From JBNJGT01 sp046496745 (lineage in GTDB: Archaea > Nanobdellota > Nanobdellia > Woesearchaeales > JACJVW01): 12,684 bases of DNA. Numbering within the stretch: the first letter of the stretch is position 1; each line of letters begins with the position of its first letter. Positions 6,497 to 12,684 of this stretch are shown here, one piece after another. A program made the position numbers and the translations under genes. The notes under the pieces are model-generated. The model had not been told where the DNA came from. It did no database searches and saw only the letters and a program-made list of their open reading frames with translations. Location: the NCBI GenBank assembly GCA_046496745.1, contig JAWOGQ010000100.1, positions 1 to 12,684 on the forward strand, in the 5' to 3' direction.

Positions 6497-6504
6497 TTTA
6501 TATA
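6497..6504 (+). promoter_or_regulatory. TATA box of the winged-helix regulator, probably a leaderless start
   Basis: TTTATATA is centred about 26 bases before ATG 6527, so transcription should begin at or next to the start codon. No ribosome site precedes that ATG (ACTTCT). The box sits inside the same ATTTATATATTA 12-mer as the hsp20 box, in inverted orientation. Confidence 0.65.
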
Positions 6505-6526
6505 TTATGGCTACAATAATACTTCT

Positions 6527-6925
6527 ATGGTAACGCATATTTTCCTGCGAAAGATCAACCGTCCCAGAAGATCGAGGATGGATGATGAGCTGGAGTGGTT
6601 ATGCGAGAGCCTGGGGTTTTGCAGGGGGCGTGATATAGACAGTATCTCAAAGCAGATAGTCTCATGTATCATGAATCCACGATACATCGAGGAAGGTGTC
6701 ACTTCTGAAGAACTTGCCCGAAGTCTTGATATGCCTTTGTCAAGGGTGAATCACCACTTGCGGAACCTGATTGATGCAGGGTTCGTATACAGGGCAAAAC
6801 GAAAGATCTACCTCAGGGGAGGAAGTGTGAAGTCAGCAGTAGAAGAATTAAGAAAGGATGCTGACCGCATATTCAACGATCTTGAACAGATCGCTGAAGA
6901 GATGGATCGCGCCTTATTCAGATAG
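6527..6925 (+). CDS. Winged-helix (ArsR-like) transcriptional regulator, Phr-like heat-shock repressor candidate
   Basis: 132 residues. A basic N-terminal stretch (LRKINRPRRSR, 7-17) precedes a winged helix-turn-helix: helices over 36-66 with GVTSEELARSLDMP (57-70), recognition helix SRVNHHLRNLIDAGFV (72-87), and a short basic wing KRKIYL (91-96). A C-terminal helix (about 100-130, EELRKDADRIFNDLEQIAEEM) looks suited to dimerisation. The gene faces hsp20 across 138 bases of shared promoter with inverted repeats. In Pyrococcus, Phr controls its own gene, hsp20 and an AAA+ ATPase; here the facing operon holds exactly an hsp20 and an AAA+ ATPase. The fold is clear; heat-shock control is inferred from position, and this protein is shorter than Phr. 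ATG 6527 fits a leaderless message; ATG 6578 is the alternative. The last 12 bases overlap metK. Confidence 0.85.
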   Translation: MVTHIFLRKINRPRRSRMDDELEWLCESLGFCRGRDIDSISKQIVSCIMNPRYIEEGVTSEELARSLDMPLSRVNHHLRNLIDAGFVYRAKRKIYLRGGSVKSAVEELRKDADRIFNDLEQIAEEMDRALFR

Positions 6926-8059
6926 TTCCTGCTTTAGTTCCTCGACTTTATTGGTCTTTTCCCAGGTGAATTCAGGTTCTGATCTTCCAAAATGGCCATA
7001 GCTTGCTGTTTTTGCATATATCGGTCTTTTGAGATCCAATTCCCTTATTATTTTCCCTGGTCGTGTGGGAAATACTTTCCTGACTGCTGGTATAAGGTCT
7101 TTTTCAGGGACTGTCCCTGTGCCGAAGGTGTCAATCTTTATTGAGACGGGTTCTGAGATCCCTATCGCATAGGCAAGCTGTACTTCGCATTTTCTGGCAA
7201 GTTTTGCTGCGACAATGTTTTTTGCGATGTACCTTGCAGCGTAAGCTGCAGACCTGTCGACCTTTGAGGGGTCTTTTCCTGAGAAAGCACCCCCTCCATG
7301 GCGTCCCATCCCACCATAGGTGTCAACTATTATCTTTCTTCCGGTAAGTCCTGCATCAGCCTGGGGTCCGCCGATCTCGAACTTTCCTGTGGGATTTATG
7401 AAAATTTTTGTATTCTCGTCCATCAGGTCTTTGCATATAGGGTTTATCACGTGTGTCTCTATCTCTTTTTTCACTTCTTCCTGGCTTACATTAACCTTGT
7501 GGTGCGCTGATACTACAATGGTATCCACCCTTAAGGGTTGATGGTTATCATCATATTCAACAGTGACCTGGGTCTTTCCATCAGGTCTCAGGAAATCGAT
7601 GGTGCCGTTACGCCGAACATCGGTGAGTTGTTTTGCCAGCTTGTGGGCAAGGATTATAGGAAGAGGCATGAGCTCGTCGGTCTCATCGCAGGCATACCCG
7701 AACATGAGTCCCTGGTCTCCTGCTCCCTGGTCTTCTTTTGAGACCCCCTGGGCTATGTCTGGAGACTGGCCTTCGATGCAGTTCATGACACCGCATGTCT
7801 CCCAGTCAAGACCCATTTTCCCGTCGGTATAACCTATATCCCTGATTGCCTTTCGCACAACATCAGGTATGTTCACATAGGTATCAGTGGTAATCTCTCC
7901 TCCTACCACGATCAGGCCTGTCTTTGTGAATGTCTCACAGGCGACACGAGCATTCTCGTCCTTTGACAGTATCGCATCAAGGATGGAATCTGAAATCTTG
8001 TCGCATATCTTGTCTGGGTGTCCTTCTGTAACACTTTCTGATGTAAATAGGTAGCTCAT
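6914..8059 (-). CDS. metK: S-adenosylmethionine synthetase, bacterial/eukaryotic type
   Basis: 381 residues, the length of bacterial MetK. It joins ATP and methionine to make S-adenosylmethionine, releasing phosphate and pyrophosphate, in the cytoplasm. Signatures are complete: LFTSESVTEGHPDK (4-17, with H14, D16, K17), GAGDQGLMFGYA (112-123), DAGLTGRKIIVDTYGG (235-250), and the P-loop-like GGGAFSGKDPSKVDRSA (255-271). Three-domain order is intact. Most archaea instead use a divergent archaeal-type MAT that lacks this close bacterial similarity, so this gene probably entered its lineage by transfer. The ATG at 8059 is preceded by AAGGAGGG. No methionine-cycle gene is beside it. Its 3' end overlaps the winged-helix gene by 12 bases. 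Confidence 0.97.
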   Translation of the reverse strand: MSYLFTSESVTEGHPDKICDKISDSILDAILSKDENARVACETFTKTGLIVVGGEITTDTYVNIPDVVRKAIRDIGYTDGKMGLDWETCGVMNCIEGQSPDIAQGVSKEDQGAGDQGLMFGYACDETDELMPLPIILAHKLAKQLTDVRRNGTIDFLRPDGKTQVTVEYDDNHQPLRVDTIVVSAHHKVNVSQEEVKKEIETHVINPICKDLMDENTKIFINPTGKFEIGGPQADAGLTGRKIIVDTYGGMGRHGGGAFSGKDPSKVDRSAAYAARYIAKNIVAAKLARKCEVQLAYAIGISEPVSIKIDTFGTGTVPEKDLIPAVRKVFPTRPGKIIRELDLKRPIYAKTASYGHFGRSEPEFTWEKTNKVEELKQELSE

Positions 8060-8064
8060 ATTAT

Positions 8065-8072
8065 CCCTCCTT
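8065..8072 (-). promoter_or_regulatory. Shine-Dalgarno site of metK
   Basis: AAGGAGGG on the minus strand ends 5 bases before ATG 8059 and confirms the start. Confidence 0.75.
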
Positions 8073-8093
8073 CCAATATCAACAAGCTATTCT

Positions 8094-8102
8094 CTTTTTA
8101 TG
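8094..8102 (-). promoter_or_regulatory. Probable metK TATA box
   Basis: CATAAAAAG on the minus strand is placed so that transcription would begin near 8073, giving the same 14-17 base leader as the other ribosome-site genes here. The sequence is a weaker TATA match. No riboswitch fits in so short a leader. Confidence 0.42.
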
Positions 8103-8121
8103 TTTTGTGGACTTACGATAA

Positions 8122-8131
8122 ATATTTAAAT
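8122..8131 (+). promoter_or_regulatory. Probable TATA box of the ScpB operon
   Basis: ATATTTAAAT lies 32-41 bases before ATG 8163. A start near 8153 would give a leader of about 10 bases containing GGGTG (8153-8157) as a weak ribosome site. It is back to back with the metK promoter in a 103-base gap. Confidence 0.5.
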
Positions 8132-8162
8132 CTAGTAGACCTCCAGGGGACTGGGTGTTTTA

Positions 8163-8729
8163 ATGGCAAAGTTTACAGACGGTATTGTATTCAGGACAAT
8201 AGTAGAGATATTGGGGGCTCCCCCGGAACACATAGACCAATCACTGAGAGGGTTTGTCAAATCCCTGAAGGACTGGGAGGGTCTTCATGTAAGGAAATCG
8301 GATTATTCAGAGCCTCAGCAGCAGGAAACCTTGTATTCCATGTTTGTTGAACTTGAGATCGAGGCAAAGAATATCACTGAACTGATCGGTTTTTGCATAG
8401 AGGGAATGCCTTCAACAGTCGAGATCATCGAGCCAGAAGAACTGACGTTTGATTCACAGGCCTTTTCCCAGGCTATCAATGATCTGCAGGCAAAACTGCA
8501 TGTTGTGGACAGAAGCCTCAAGGAACTGAATGCACAAAAAAAGGTCCTTGAAAAGAACACACATGCACTTGCAACAAATATAATCCTGGTTTCTTTGAAG
8601 GAAGGCAAAAAAACCCTTGAACAGCTCTCTTCAAATACAGGGATTGCAAAGGAGAAACTGGAGCAGGTCTCAAAGCAGCTTGTAGAACAGGGAAGAATCA
8701 AGGAGGCTGACGGATACTATTCACTATGA
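8163..8729 (+). CDS. Unrecognised protein: N-terminal alpha/beta domain, coiled coil, C-terminal winged helix
   Basis: 188 residues that I cannot assign to a named family. Residues 1-95 look like a compact alpha/beta domain ending in GFCIEGMPSTVEIIEPEEL (76-94). Residues about 100-133 form a heptad-like helix (INDLQAKLHVVDRSLKELNAQKKVLEKN). Residues 136-187 read as a small winged helix: ALATNIILVSLKEGKKTLEQL, then an IAKEKLEQVSKQLVEQG recognition-helix pattern and RIKEADGYYSL as a wing. The stop overlaps the scpB start in an ATGA, so the two proteins are probably made in fixed ratio. It is not an obvious ScpA kleisin: too short, and lacking recognisable ScpA ends. A DNA-binding or adaptor partner of ScpB is the natural guess from coupling alone. 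Confidence 0.75.
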   Translation: MAKFTDGIVFRTIVEILGAPPEHIDQSLRGFVKSLKDWEGLHVRKSDYSEPQQQETLYSMFVELEIEAKNITELIGFCIEGMPSTVEIIEPEELTFDSQAFSQAINDLQAKLHVVDRSLKELNAQKKVLEKNTHALATNIILVSLKEGKKTLEQLSSNTGIAKEKLEQVSKQLVEQGRIKEADGYYSL

Positions 8730-10078
8730 GCGCACAACAGAATCCCGGACTCAAGGCACAGCTTGAATCTATCCTTTTTGCTGCAGGAAAAGCGGTTTCA
8801 ATCCAGGACCTGCAGAAACTATGCAAGGAAAAGCCTGAGAAAATAAAGGCTGCACTTGAGGAACTCTCAAAGGATTATAATGAGCATGACAGTTCATTGA
8901 TGCTGGTGGAGGAAGGGGAGAACTATAAGCTCACGGTGCGTGAACAGTACCTGCCTTTAGTAAAAGATGTGGTGTCTGAGACAGAGCTTCCAAAAAGCAT
9001 CATGGAAACCTTGGCAGTTATTGCTTTCAAGCATCCCATACTTCAGTCAGAACTTGTCAAAATAAGGTCCAATAAAGCGTATGATCATCTCAATGAGCTT
9101 GAACAGACAGGGTATATCAAAAGGGAAGCATATGGCCGGACAAAGAAGATACATCTGACCCAGAAATTCTTTGATTATTTTGATCTCCCTCCAAATAAGG
9201 TAAAAGAGGCATTTGCCAGCTTTGAGGCAGTATCAAAAGAGATCGAAAAACAGGAAGATATTCTGGAAGATCAGATGCAGAAGATACAGGAACAGCGTGC
9301 AGAAGAGAAAAAAGCTGCGAAGGTGGGTAATCTTGAGGTTTATGAAGCTGAGCCGGAAGAAGAGCAAGAAGAGAAACCCCTGGAAGTGCAGGTTTATGAT
9401 ACTAATACAGAACCCATGGGCAATGTGGAGATCATACGCGGTGAAGATGCGGTGAAACAGCCAGAGCTTCCTCTTGATTCGGCAACCCATGAAGTGATTG
9501 ATGGTGAGCCTGATGAAGATTTGGATGATGAAGATACGGATTCAGATGAGGGGTCTGAAGATACAGAGGAACCTGAGATAGATGAGGATTCGGCTGATTC
9601 AGATATCAAGCAAAAATCATCTGATGGTCTGGGTGATGATTATGCGGATTCGGCTGATTCAGGAGATACTGATCCTGATGAAGGGTTTGGAGAAGAAAAA
9701 GATTCTGATGATGAGGATACAGATGAAACTAAGTTAGATGAGTCTGAAGATATAAAGGGTGACGCAGACCTGGATGATGAAGATACGGATGCAGAAGATA
9801 AGACAGAGGATGATTCAGACAAGGGAAAGTCAGATAAGAAAGAAGATTTAGAAGAGGTTTCATCACTTTCAGAAGATTTGGAAGAGGATCTTGAGAATAA
9901 TTCATTGGTTTCTGAGAATAAAGAGGCAGAGGGAGATGAGCTCCTGGAGAAGCGGATAAAGGAGAAGGAGGAGGCTTTGCTTGGAAAAAAGTCAGAGGAT
10001 AAGCCAAACAAACGTGATGAGGCGTTTGATTCGATCTCCCAGGATATAGAGGAACAGAAAGATGTCCTCGGAAAATAG
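8726..10078 (+). CDS. scpB: Segregation and condensation protein B-like (ScpB) with a long acidic tail
   Basis: 450 residues, about twice the usual ScpB. Residues 8-156 give the ScpB double winged-helix core: LKAQLESILFAAGKAVSIQDL (in part), NYKLTVREQYLPLV, LPKSIMETLAVIAFKHPILQ, ELVKIRSNKAYDHLNELEQTGYIKR (in part) and FFDYFDLPP. ScpB dimers clamp the ScpA kleisin of the SMC complex, which loads on and folds the chromosome. After a helical linker (160-200), residues about 203-406 are Asp/Glu/Ser-rich, with DxDDEDTD repeated at 265, 326 and 348. The end (407-450) is charged and helical again. The tail should be disordered and may hold basic partners or divalent ions (inference). It starts in an ATGA with the upstream gene, and its end overlaps a zinc-ribbon gene by 17 bases. 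No SMC or ScpA gene is visible here. Confidence 0.88.
   Translation: MSAQQNPGLKAQLESILFAAGKAVSIQDLQKLCKEKPEKIKAALEELSKDYNEHDSSLMLVEEGENYKLTVREQYLPLVKDVVSETELPKSIMETLAVIAFKHPILQSELVKIRSNKAYDHLNELEQTGYIKREAYGRTKKIHLTQKFFDYFDLPPNKVKEAFASFEAVSKEIEKQEDILEDQMQKIQEQRAEEKKAAKVGNLEVYEAEPEEEQEEKPLEVQVYDTNTEPMGNVEIIRGEDAVKQPELPLDSATHEVIDGEPDEDLDDEDTDSDEGSEDTEEPEIDEDSADSDIKQKSSDGLGDDYADSADSGDTDPDEGFGEEKDSDDEDTDETKLDESEDIKGDADLDDEDTDAEDKTEDDSDKGKSDKKEDLEEVSSLSEDLEEDLENNSLVSENKEAEGDELLEKRIKEKEEALLGKKSEDKPNKRDEAFDSISQDIEEQKDVLGK
9500..9945 (+). repeat. Acidic low-complexity repeat region in scpB
   Basis: Degenerate GAT/GAA-rich repeats encode the acidic tail. A 17-base unit, GGATTCGGCTGATTCAG, is exact at 9586-9602 and 9646-9662, exactly 60 bases (20 codons) apart. 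Units coding DLDDEDTD or DSDDEDTD recur three times. This points to recent internal duplication and likely length variation among relatives. Confidence 0.7.
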
Positions 10079-10208
10079 GGTTGTGATAACAGTCAGGTGC
10101 CCGCATTGCAAAAATAAGATGAAATATCAGGCTGCGAAGCTGAATCGTCGCAAGGTATGTGTCTATTGCGGAAAATCCTTCAAGGTTGATTCAAAGACTA
10201 TAGAATGA
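10062..10208 (+). CDS. 48-residue zinc-ribbon protein
   Basis: A short frame starting ATG TCC TCG GAA at 10062 and ending TGA at 10206-10208. It reads VRCPHCKN (11-18) and KVCVYCGKSFKV (31-42), giving four cysteines C13, C16, C33 and C36 in two CxxC knuckles, as in small MJ0042-like zinc ribbons. It overlaps the scpB end by 17 bases in another frame and overlaps the next gene in an ATGA. GAGG at 10049-10052 lies 9 bases ahead of the ATG; a GTG at 10083 is the alternative start and still keeps all cysteines. Zinc ribbons of this kind bind zinc and usually contact nucleic acid or protein. It explains the otherwise empty gap between its neighbours, and the intact cysteine pattern argues against chance. 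Confidence 0.8.
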   Translation: MSSENRVVITVRCPHCKNKMKYQAAKLNRRKVCVYCGKSFKVDSKTIE

Positions 10209-11056
10209 AAAGGATTCTCAGTGTTTTGGTGTTCATCTATGTGTGTGTCATTATAGGCTTGTTGTGGTATTATCGTTTTTCCTTCATTGGTGTGAATGCA
10301 TGGTATATTCTGGGTGCAATTGCTGTCATGGCTGTTGCTCATTTTGTATTTGTCTTCTCATGGCGCTACATGCTTAAAAGGGTTGGGTTGAGTATCTCTT
10401 ATAACAGGGCATTTAGTTACCAGTGCATGGAAGATGCTTTCATGTTCATGCCTGCAAAAACAAATTATCTTACACTTCCTTACCTGCTCTACAAAAAACA
10501 TAAAATCTCTTTTTCAAGAGCATTTGGTTTTAAGCTAGTGTTGATTGGACTGGAATTGCTGTGTGCAATCACTCTGCTTTTGCTTGGAAGAATAGAGCTT
10601 CTGATCTACCTTGCAGTTATTCTTGCTGGGTTCTTCTTTGCGCATCCGCTTTATCGTGTCTTGAGCAGGATGTGGAAAAAACTTCCTAGGGCATCTTCGA
10701 TGAAGGATTTTCTGGGTTTCTCTTATCTTGTGTCAGGCTATGGGCTGCTTTTTTTGTTCTGGTTGCTTGAAGGGGTAAGCTTGTATCTTATCATAAAGGC
10801 GTTTAACCCGGAATTTTCCATGCTTACGGGGATTGCAATCCATGGATTATCAACCATAATGGGTGCTGTATCCTTACTTCCTGGAGGGATGGGGGTTCGT
10901 GAAGGGACAATCGCTTATGTCCTGCATCTCAATGAGGTAGGGCTTGCTTTTTCAGTGCCGATCGCAATTCTCGGGCAGGTCATTACAGTCCTTTTGCCTG
11001 TGTTCTTGGGGTATGTGTATTACCGGGTTGCGAGAACTAATGTATGTGTATCATGA
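10205..11056 (+). CDS. YbhN/UPF0104 family (lysylphosphatidylglycerol synthase transmembrane, flippase-like) membrane protein
   Basis: 283 residues with about seven membrane segments (roughly 5-22, 32-53, 108-128, 130-147, 171-199, 205-226, 248-274). The family signature SLLPGGMGVREGTI (223-236) is present, as are the conserved Glu and Pro of the early loop (MEDAFMFMPAKTNYL, 75-89). Members include the membrane part of MprF and archaeal AglD-linked proteins, and are thought to move lipids or lipid-linked sugars across the bilayer. No synthase domain is attached. Its ATG overlaps the zinc-ribbon stop in an ATGA. The 3' end runs 37 bases into the opposing polytopic protein gene, which may be a glycosyltransferase, so a shared role in surface lipid-linked glycan handling is possible but not shown. 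Confidence 0.85.
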   Translation: MKRILSVLVFIYVCVIIGLLWYYRFSFIGVNAWYILGAIAVMAVAHFVFVFSWRYMLKRVGLSISYNRAFSYQCMEDAFMFMPAKTNYLTLPYLLYKKHKISFSRAFGFKLVLIGLELLCAITLLLLGRIELLIYLAVILAGFFFAHPLYRVLSRMWKKLPRASSMKDFLGFSYLVSGYGLLFLFWLLEGVSLYLIIKAFNPEFSMLTGIAIHGLSTIMGAVSLLPGGMGVREGTIAYVLHLNEVGLAFSVPIAILGQVITVLLPVFLGYVYYRVARTNVCVS

Positions 11057-12684
11057 ATGATGACATTCTCAACATCTGGGATTCTTATTTGTCTTGCGAT
11101 GGTTCTGTCGGTCTTTTTTCTGCTGATATTTGAAATATTAAGTGTAAGATTTCTGTCTTTCTCAACTATAAGGTCAAATGAATAGCAACCCGATGAAATG
11201 GTTATTCCTTTGTATCTTCCGGTAGAAAGTGTCTGGATATCACCAGTCTTATTTGTTACTTTGTCTTGCAGGATAAGATATCCGTCTTCAATCCGATAAT
11301 CAGAGAAACTTTCTCCTTCCATTGAACAATTGAATCTGGATGTATCGATGGGTAGTTCTTCTTTTGGGGTTTCTTTATCTGGTAACTTGATTGCAGGCAG
11401 TAATCCTATCTCAATCTTCTCTCCCTTTTCATCGTTCATTATCCTTTTATCAGAAGGGAATTCAAGTTCTTGTGCCCCGAATGCAATCCCTGCAATAGCT
11501 ATGAGGATTAGGATGTATCTAAGGAAGTAGTTTGGATTCAGTACTACTTTTTTTAAACCATTCATGCATAAGATGAGCAGATGAGGGAATATGAGGAGAA
11601 GAAATGCAGTTTTCATGTTTTCCCAGTTCTCGTTTATCATTAAAAATCCCAGGAAGACTAATATACTTATCCATAGATACAAGGCTTTTTTTCCAAGAGT
11701 TTTAGTTCCAAAGAAAAAGGATGGTGTTAGGATCCAACCAAAAACGCTAATAAGTGTCAAAGGAAGATAGATGAACATAGGATAAGGGAAACCCTGGGTC
11801 TTCACAATTTGTGTGTGGAAAGGGTAATTCAAAGTTGTCTTGATCCCGAAATCTATTCCTAAGAAACTATGCTGGAAAGATGGCATGTGGATGAATCCTT
11901 CAAAGAAAAGGGGATTTCCATACAATATACCTTTGATAATAAGGAAAGGGGTTATTGCCAGGAGGCTTGCAGCACCAAACATAAGTAACCTCTTTGGTTT
12001 CATTAGATAAATAACCATGGCAGGTGCAAAAAGTAAACTTAAGGGCTGGATTGTGCCCAATACCCCGTAAGTGAGGCCTGCAATTGTCCAGGTCCTTTCA
12101 TAGAAAAGAAGGAATGTAATAAATGTGATAAGAAACATGCCAAAGAGATTCCGGTCAAGAATAGGAGGGATAGATACAAGAAAGGATGCATTGAGCAAGA
12201 TGACTGTAGCTATTGCGTAAACCCTTTGTGTGATGTTTTTTACCATCACATAGAGTATCGCTGAAGTCAACGCCATTATCAATGCGTAAAGCAAAGTATA
12301 TTCTCCGAAAAGGGCTATGAAGAAAGAGAGATGTATGCCTGTTGCAAAAGACTCATCATTTAGAAAATCCTTTTTATAGTTTTCCAGGATATTGTGGTTA
12401 TTCTTTTCAAACCTGTAGAAATCCTGGAAAGACCTGTTCAAGGTACTCATTGTTTCACGTTCTTCGAGAAAAGTCTGATTCTCATATTGGTAACCAAAGA
12501 TATATTCCTGTCCAAGGTTCAGATATGCCCAGTTGTCATGGCAGTCAAACCTGTTTTGTGGAGAAAATGTCAGAGCACTAAAGGCAAATACCACAATCAG
12601 AACAAGAGAAATTCCCTGTATTCTTGGAGATTTGCTCCATCGAATTGCCAGTATAGTATTCAAGAGAATGCTGCAGACGATTAT
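11020..12684 (-). CDS. Large polytopic membrane protein, possible GT-C-type glycosyltransferase, partial at the 5' end
   Basis: At least 554 residues, with the frame still open at the right edge. The apparent first codon at 12663 is TTG with no ribosome site, and the upstream codons read on as hydrophobic residues (IIVCSILL), so the real start probably lies outside. After the first membrane segment comes NRFDCHDNWAYLNLGQEY, an acidic, aromatic loop in the place where GT-C enzymes carry their catalytic Asp/Glu. Eight or more membrane segments follow, then, from about residue 400 of the TTG frame, a beta-rich soluble C-terminal domain of some 145 residues, probably outside the cell, with an N-x-T site pattern (LTLNISN). 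GT-C enzymes transfer sugars from lipid carriers. The assignment rests on topology and one loop, so a generic membrane protein is the alternative. It converges with the flippase-like gene. Confidence 0.6.
   Translation of the reverse strand: MIVCSILLNTILAIRWSKSPRIQGISLVLIVVFAFSALTFSPQNRFDCHDNWAYLNLGQEYIFGYQYENQTFLEERETMSTLNRSFQDFYRFEKNNHNILENYKKDFLNDESFATGIHLSFFIALFGEYTLLYALIMALTSAILYVMVKNITQRVYAIATVILLNASFLVSIPPILDRNLFGMFLITFITFLLFYERTWTIAGLTYGVLGTIQPLSLLFAPAMVIYLMKPKRLLMFGAASLLAITPFLIIKGILYGNPLFFEGFIHMPSFQHSFLGIDFGIKTTLNYPFHTQIVKTQGFPYPMFIYLPLTLISVFGWILTPSFFFGTKTLGKKALYLWISILVFLGFLMINENWENMKTAFLLLIFPHLLILCMNGLKKVVLNPNYFLRYILILIAIAGIAFGAQELEFPSDKRIMNDEKGEKIEIGLLPAIKLPDKETPKEELPIDTSRFNCSMEGESFSDYRIEDGYLILQDKVTNKTGDIQTLSTGRYKGITISSGCYSFDLIVEKDRNLTLNISNISRKKTDRTIARQIRIPDVENVIIHDTHTLVLATR
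11114..11119 (+). terminator. Possible T6 terminator after the flippase-like gene
   Basis: TTTTTT on the plus strand, 57 bases past the stop codon, is the first long T run downstream. It is inside the convergent gene's coding sequence. Confidence 0.3.

Noticed and set aside
8060..8072. SAM riboswitch ahead of metK
   Set aside because: The likely leader is only about 14 bases, too short for any known SAM-binding RNA.
8163..8729. ScpA (kleisin) identity for the gene before scpB
   Set aside because: Length and visible ends do not match ScpA; the guess rests only on position.
9640..10011. Ser-rich minus-strand frame in the acidic tail region
   Set aside because: It is the complement of GAT/GAA-rich codons, with no start signal.
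12661..12663. TTG as the real start of the large membrane protein
   Set aside because: There is no ribosome site and the frame stays open with hydrophobic codons to the window edge, so the gene is treated as partial.

Overview
The window looks archaeal. Its promoters are TATA-box type, with the box about 25 bases before a short leader or directly before the start codon. It carries a Cdc48/VAT-type double AAA+ ATPase, an Hsp20, an archaeal RibL-like nucleotidyltransferase domain and very tight gene packing with ATGA start/stop overlaps. Bacterial-flavoured genes sit among these: a bacterial/eukaryotic-type MetK, an ScpB and a CheY-like receiver. The mixture, and many small or unusual proteins, would fit a DPANN lineage such as a Woesearchaeota-like genome. 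That placement is inference; nothing here (no rRNA, no tRNA) fixes the taxon.

Layout. (1) Bases 1-456: the C-terminal end of a SERCA/PMCA-like P-type cation ATPase, cut by the window edge. (2) 507-1738, plus strand: a four-helix membrane protein with a ~105-residue lysine-rich tail, then a stand-alone response regulator receiver 2 bases later. (3) 1709-6388, minus strand: a five-gene operon read hsp20 > M50 membrane protease > Cdc48-like ATPase > DUF3179-like anchored protein > fused ITPase/FAD-synthase-like protein. Junctions run from 4-base overlaps to 15-base gaps. (4) 6389-6526: a symmetrical divergent promoter with inverted repeats. (5) 6527-6925, plus strand: a winged-helix regulator, probably made from a leaderless transcript. 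(6) 6914-8059, minus strand: metK. (7) 8163-11056, plus strand: a four-gene operon with overlapping genes: an unrecognised coiled-coil/winged-helix protein, ScpB with a long acidic tail, a 48-residue zinc ribbon and a YbhN/UPF0104 (flippase-like) membrane protein. (8) 11020-12684, minus strand: a large polytopic membrane protein, possibly a GT-C-type glycosyltransferase, running off the right edge.

How the parts may work together. The winged-helix gene facing hsp20 and a downstream AAA+ ATPase mirrors the Phr heat-shock circuit of Pyrococcus, where one regulator represses its own gene, hsp20 and an AAA+ ATPase. The operon supplies a holdase, an intramembrane-type protease and an unfoldase, so it reads as a protein quality-control unit under one switch. 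The ScpB operon and the membrane lysine-rich protein both carry extreme charged tails (one acidic, one basic), which suggests chromosome or nucleic-acid organisation, but this is conjecture.

All three convergent gene pairs overlap at their 3' ends (30, 12 and 37 bases). No gene-free stretch exceeds 138 bases. No tRNA, rRNA, CRISPR array or insertion sequence was seen.
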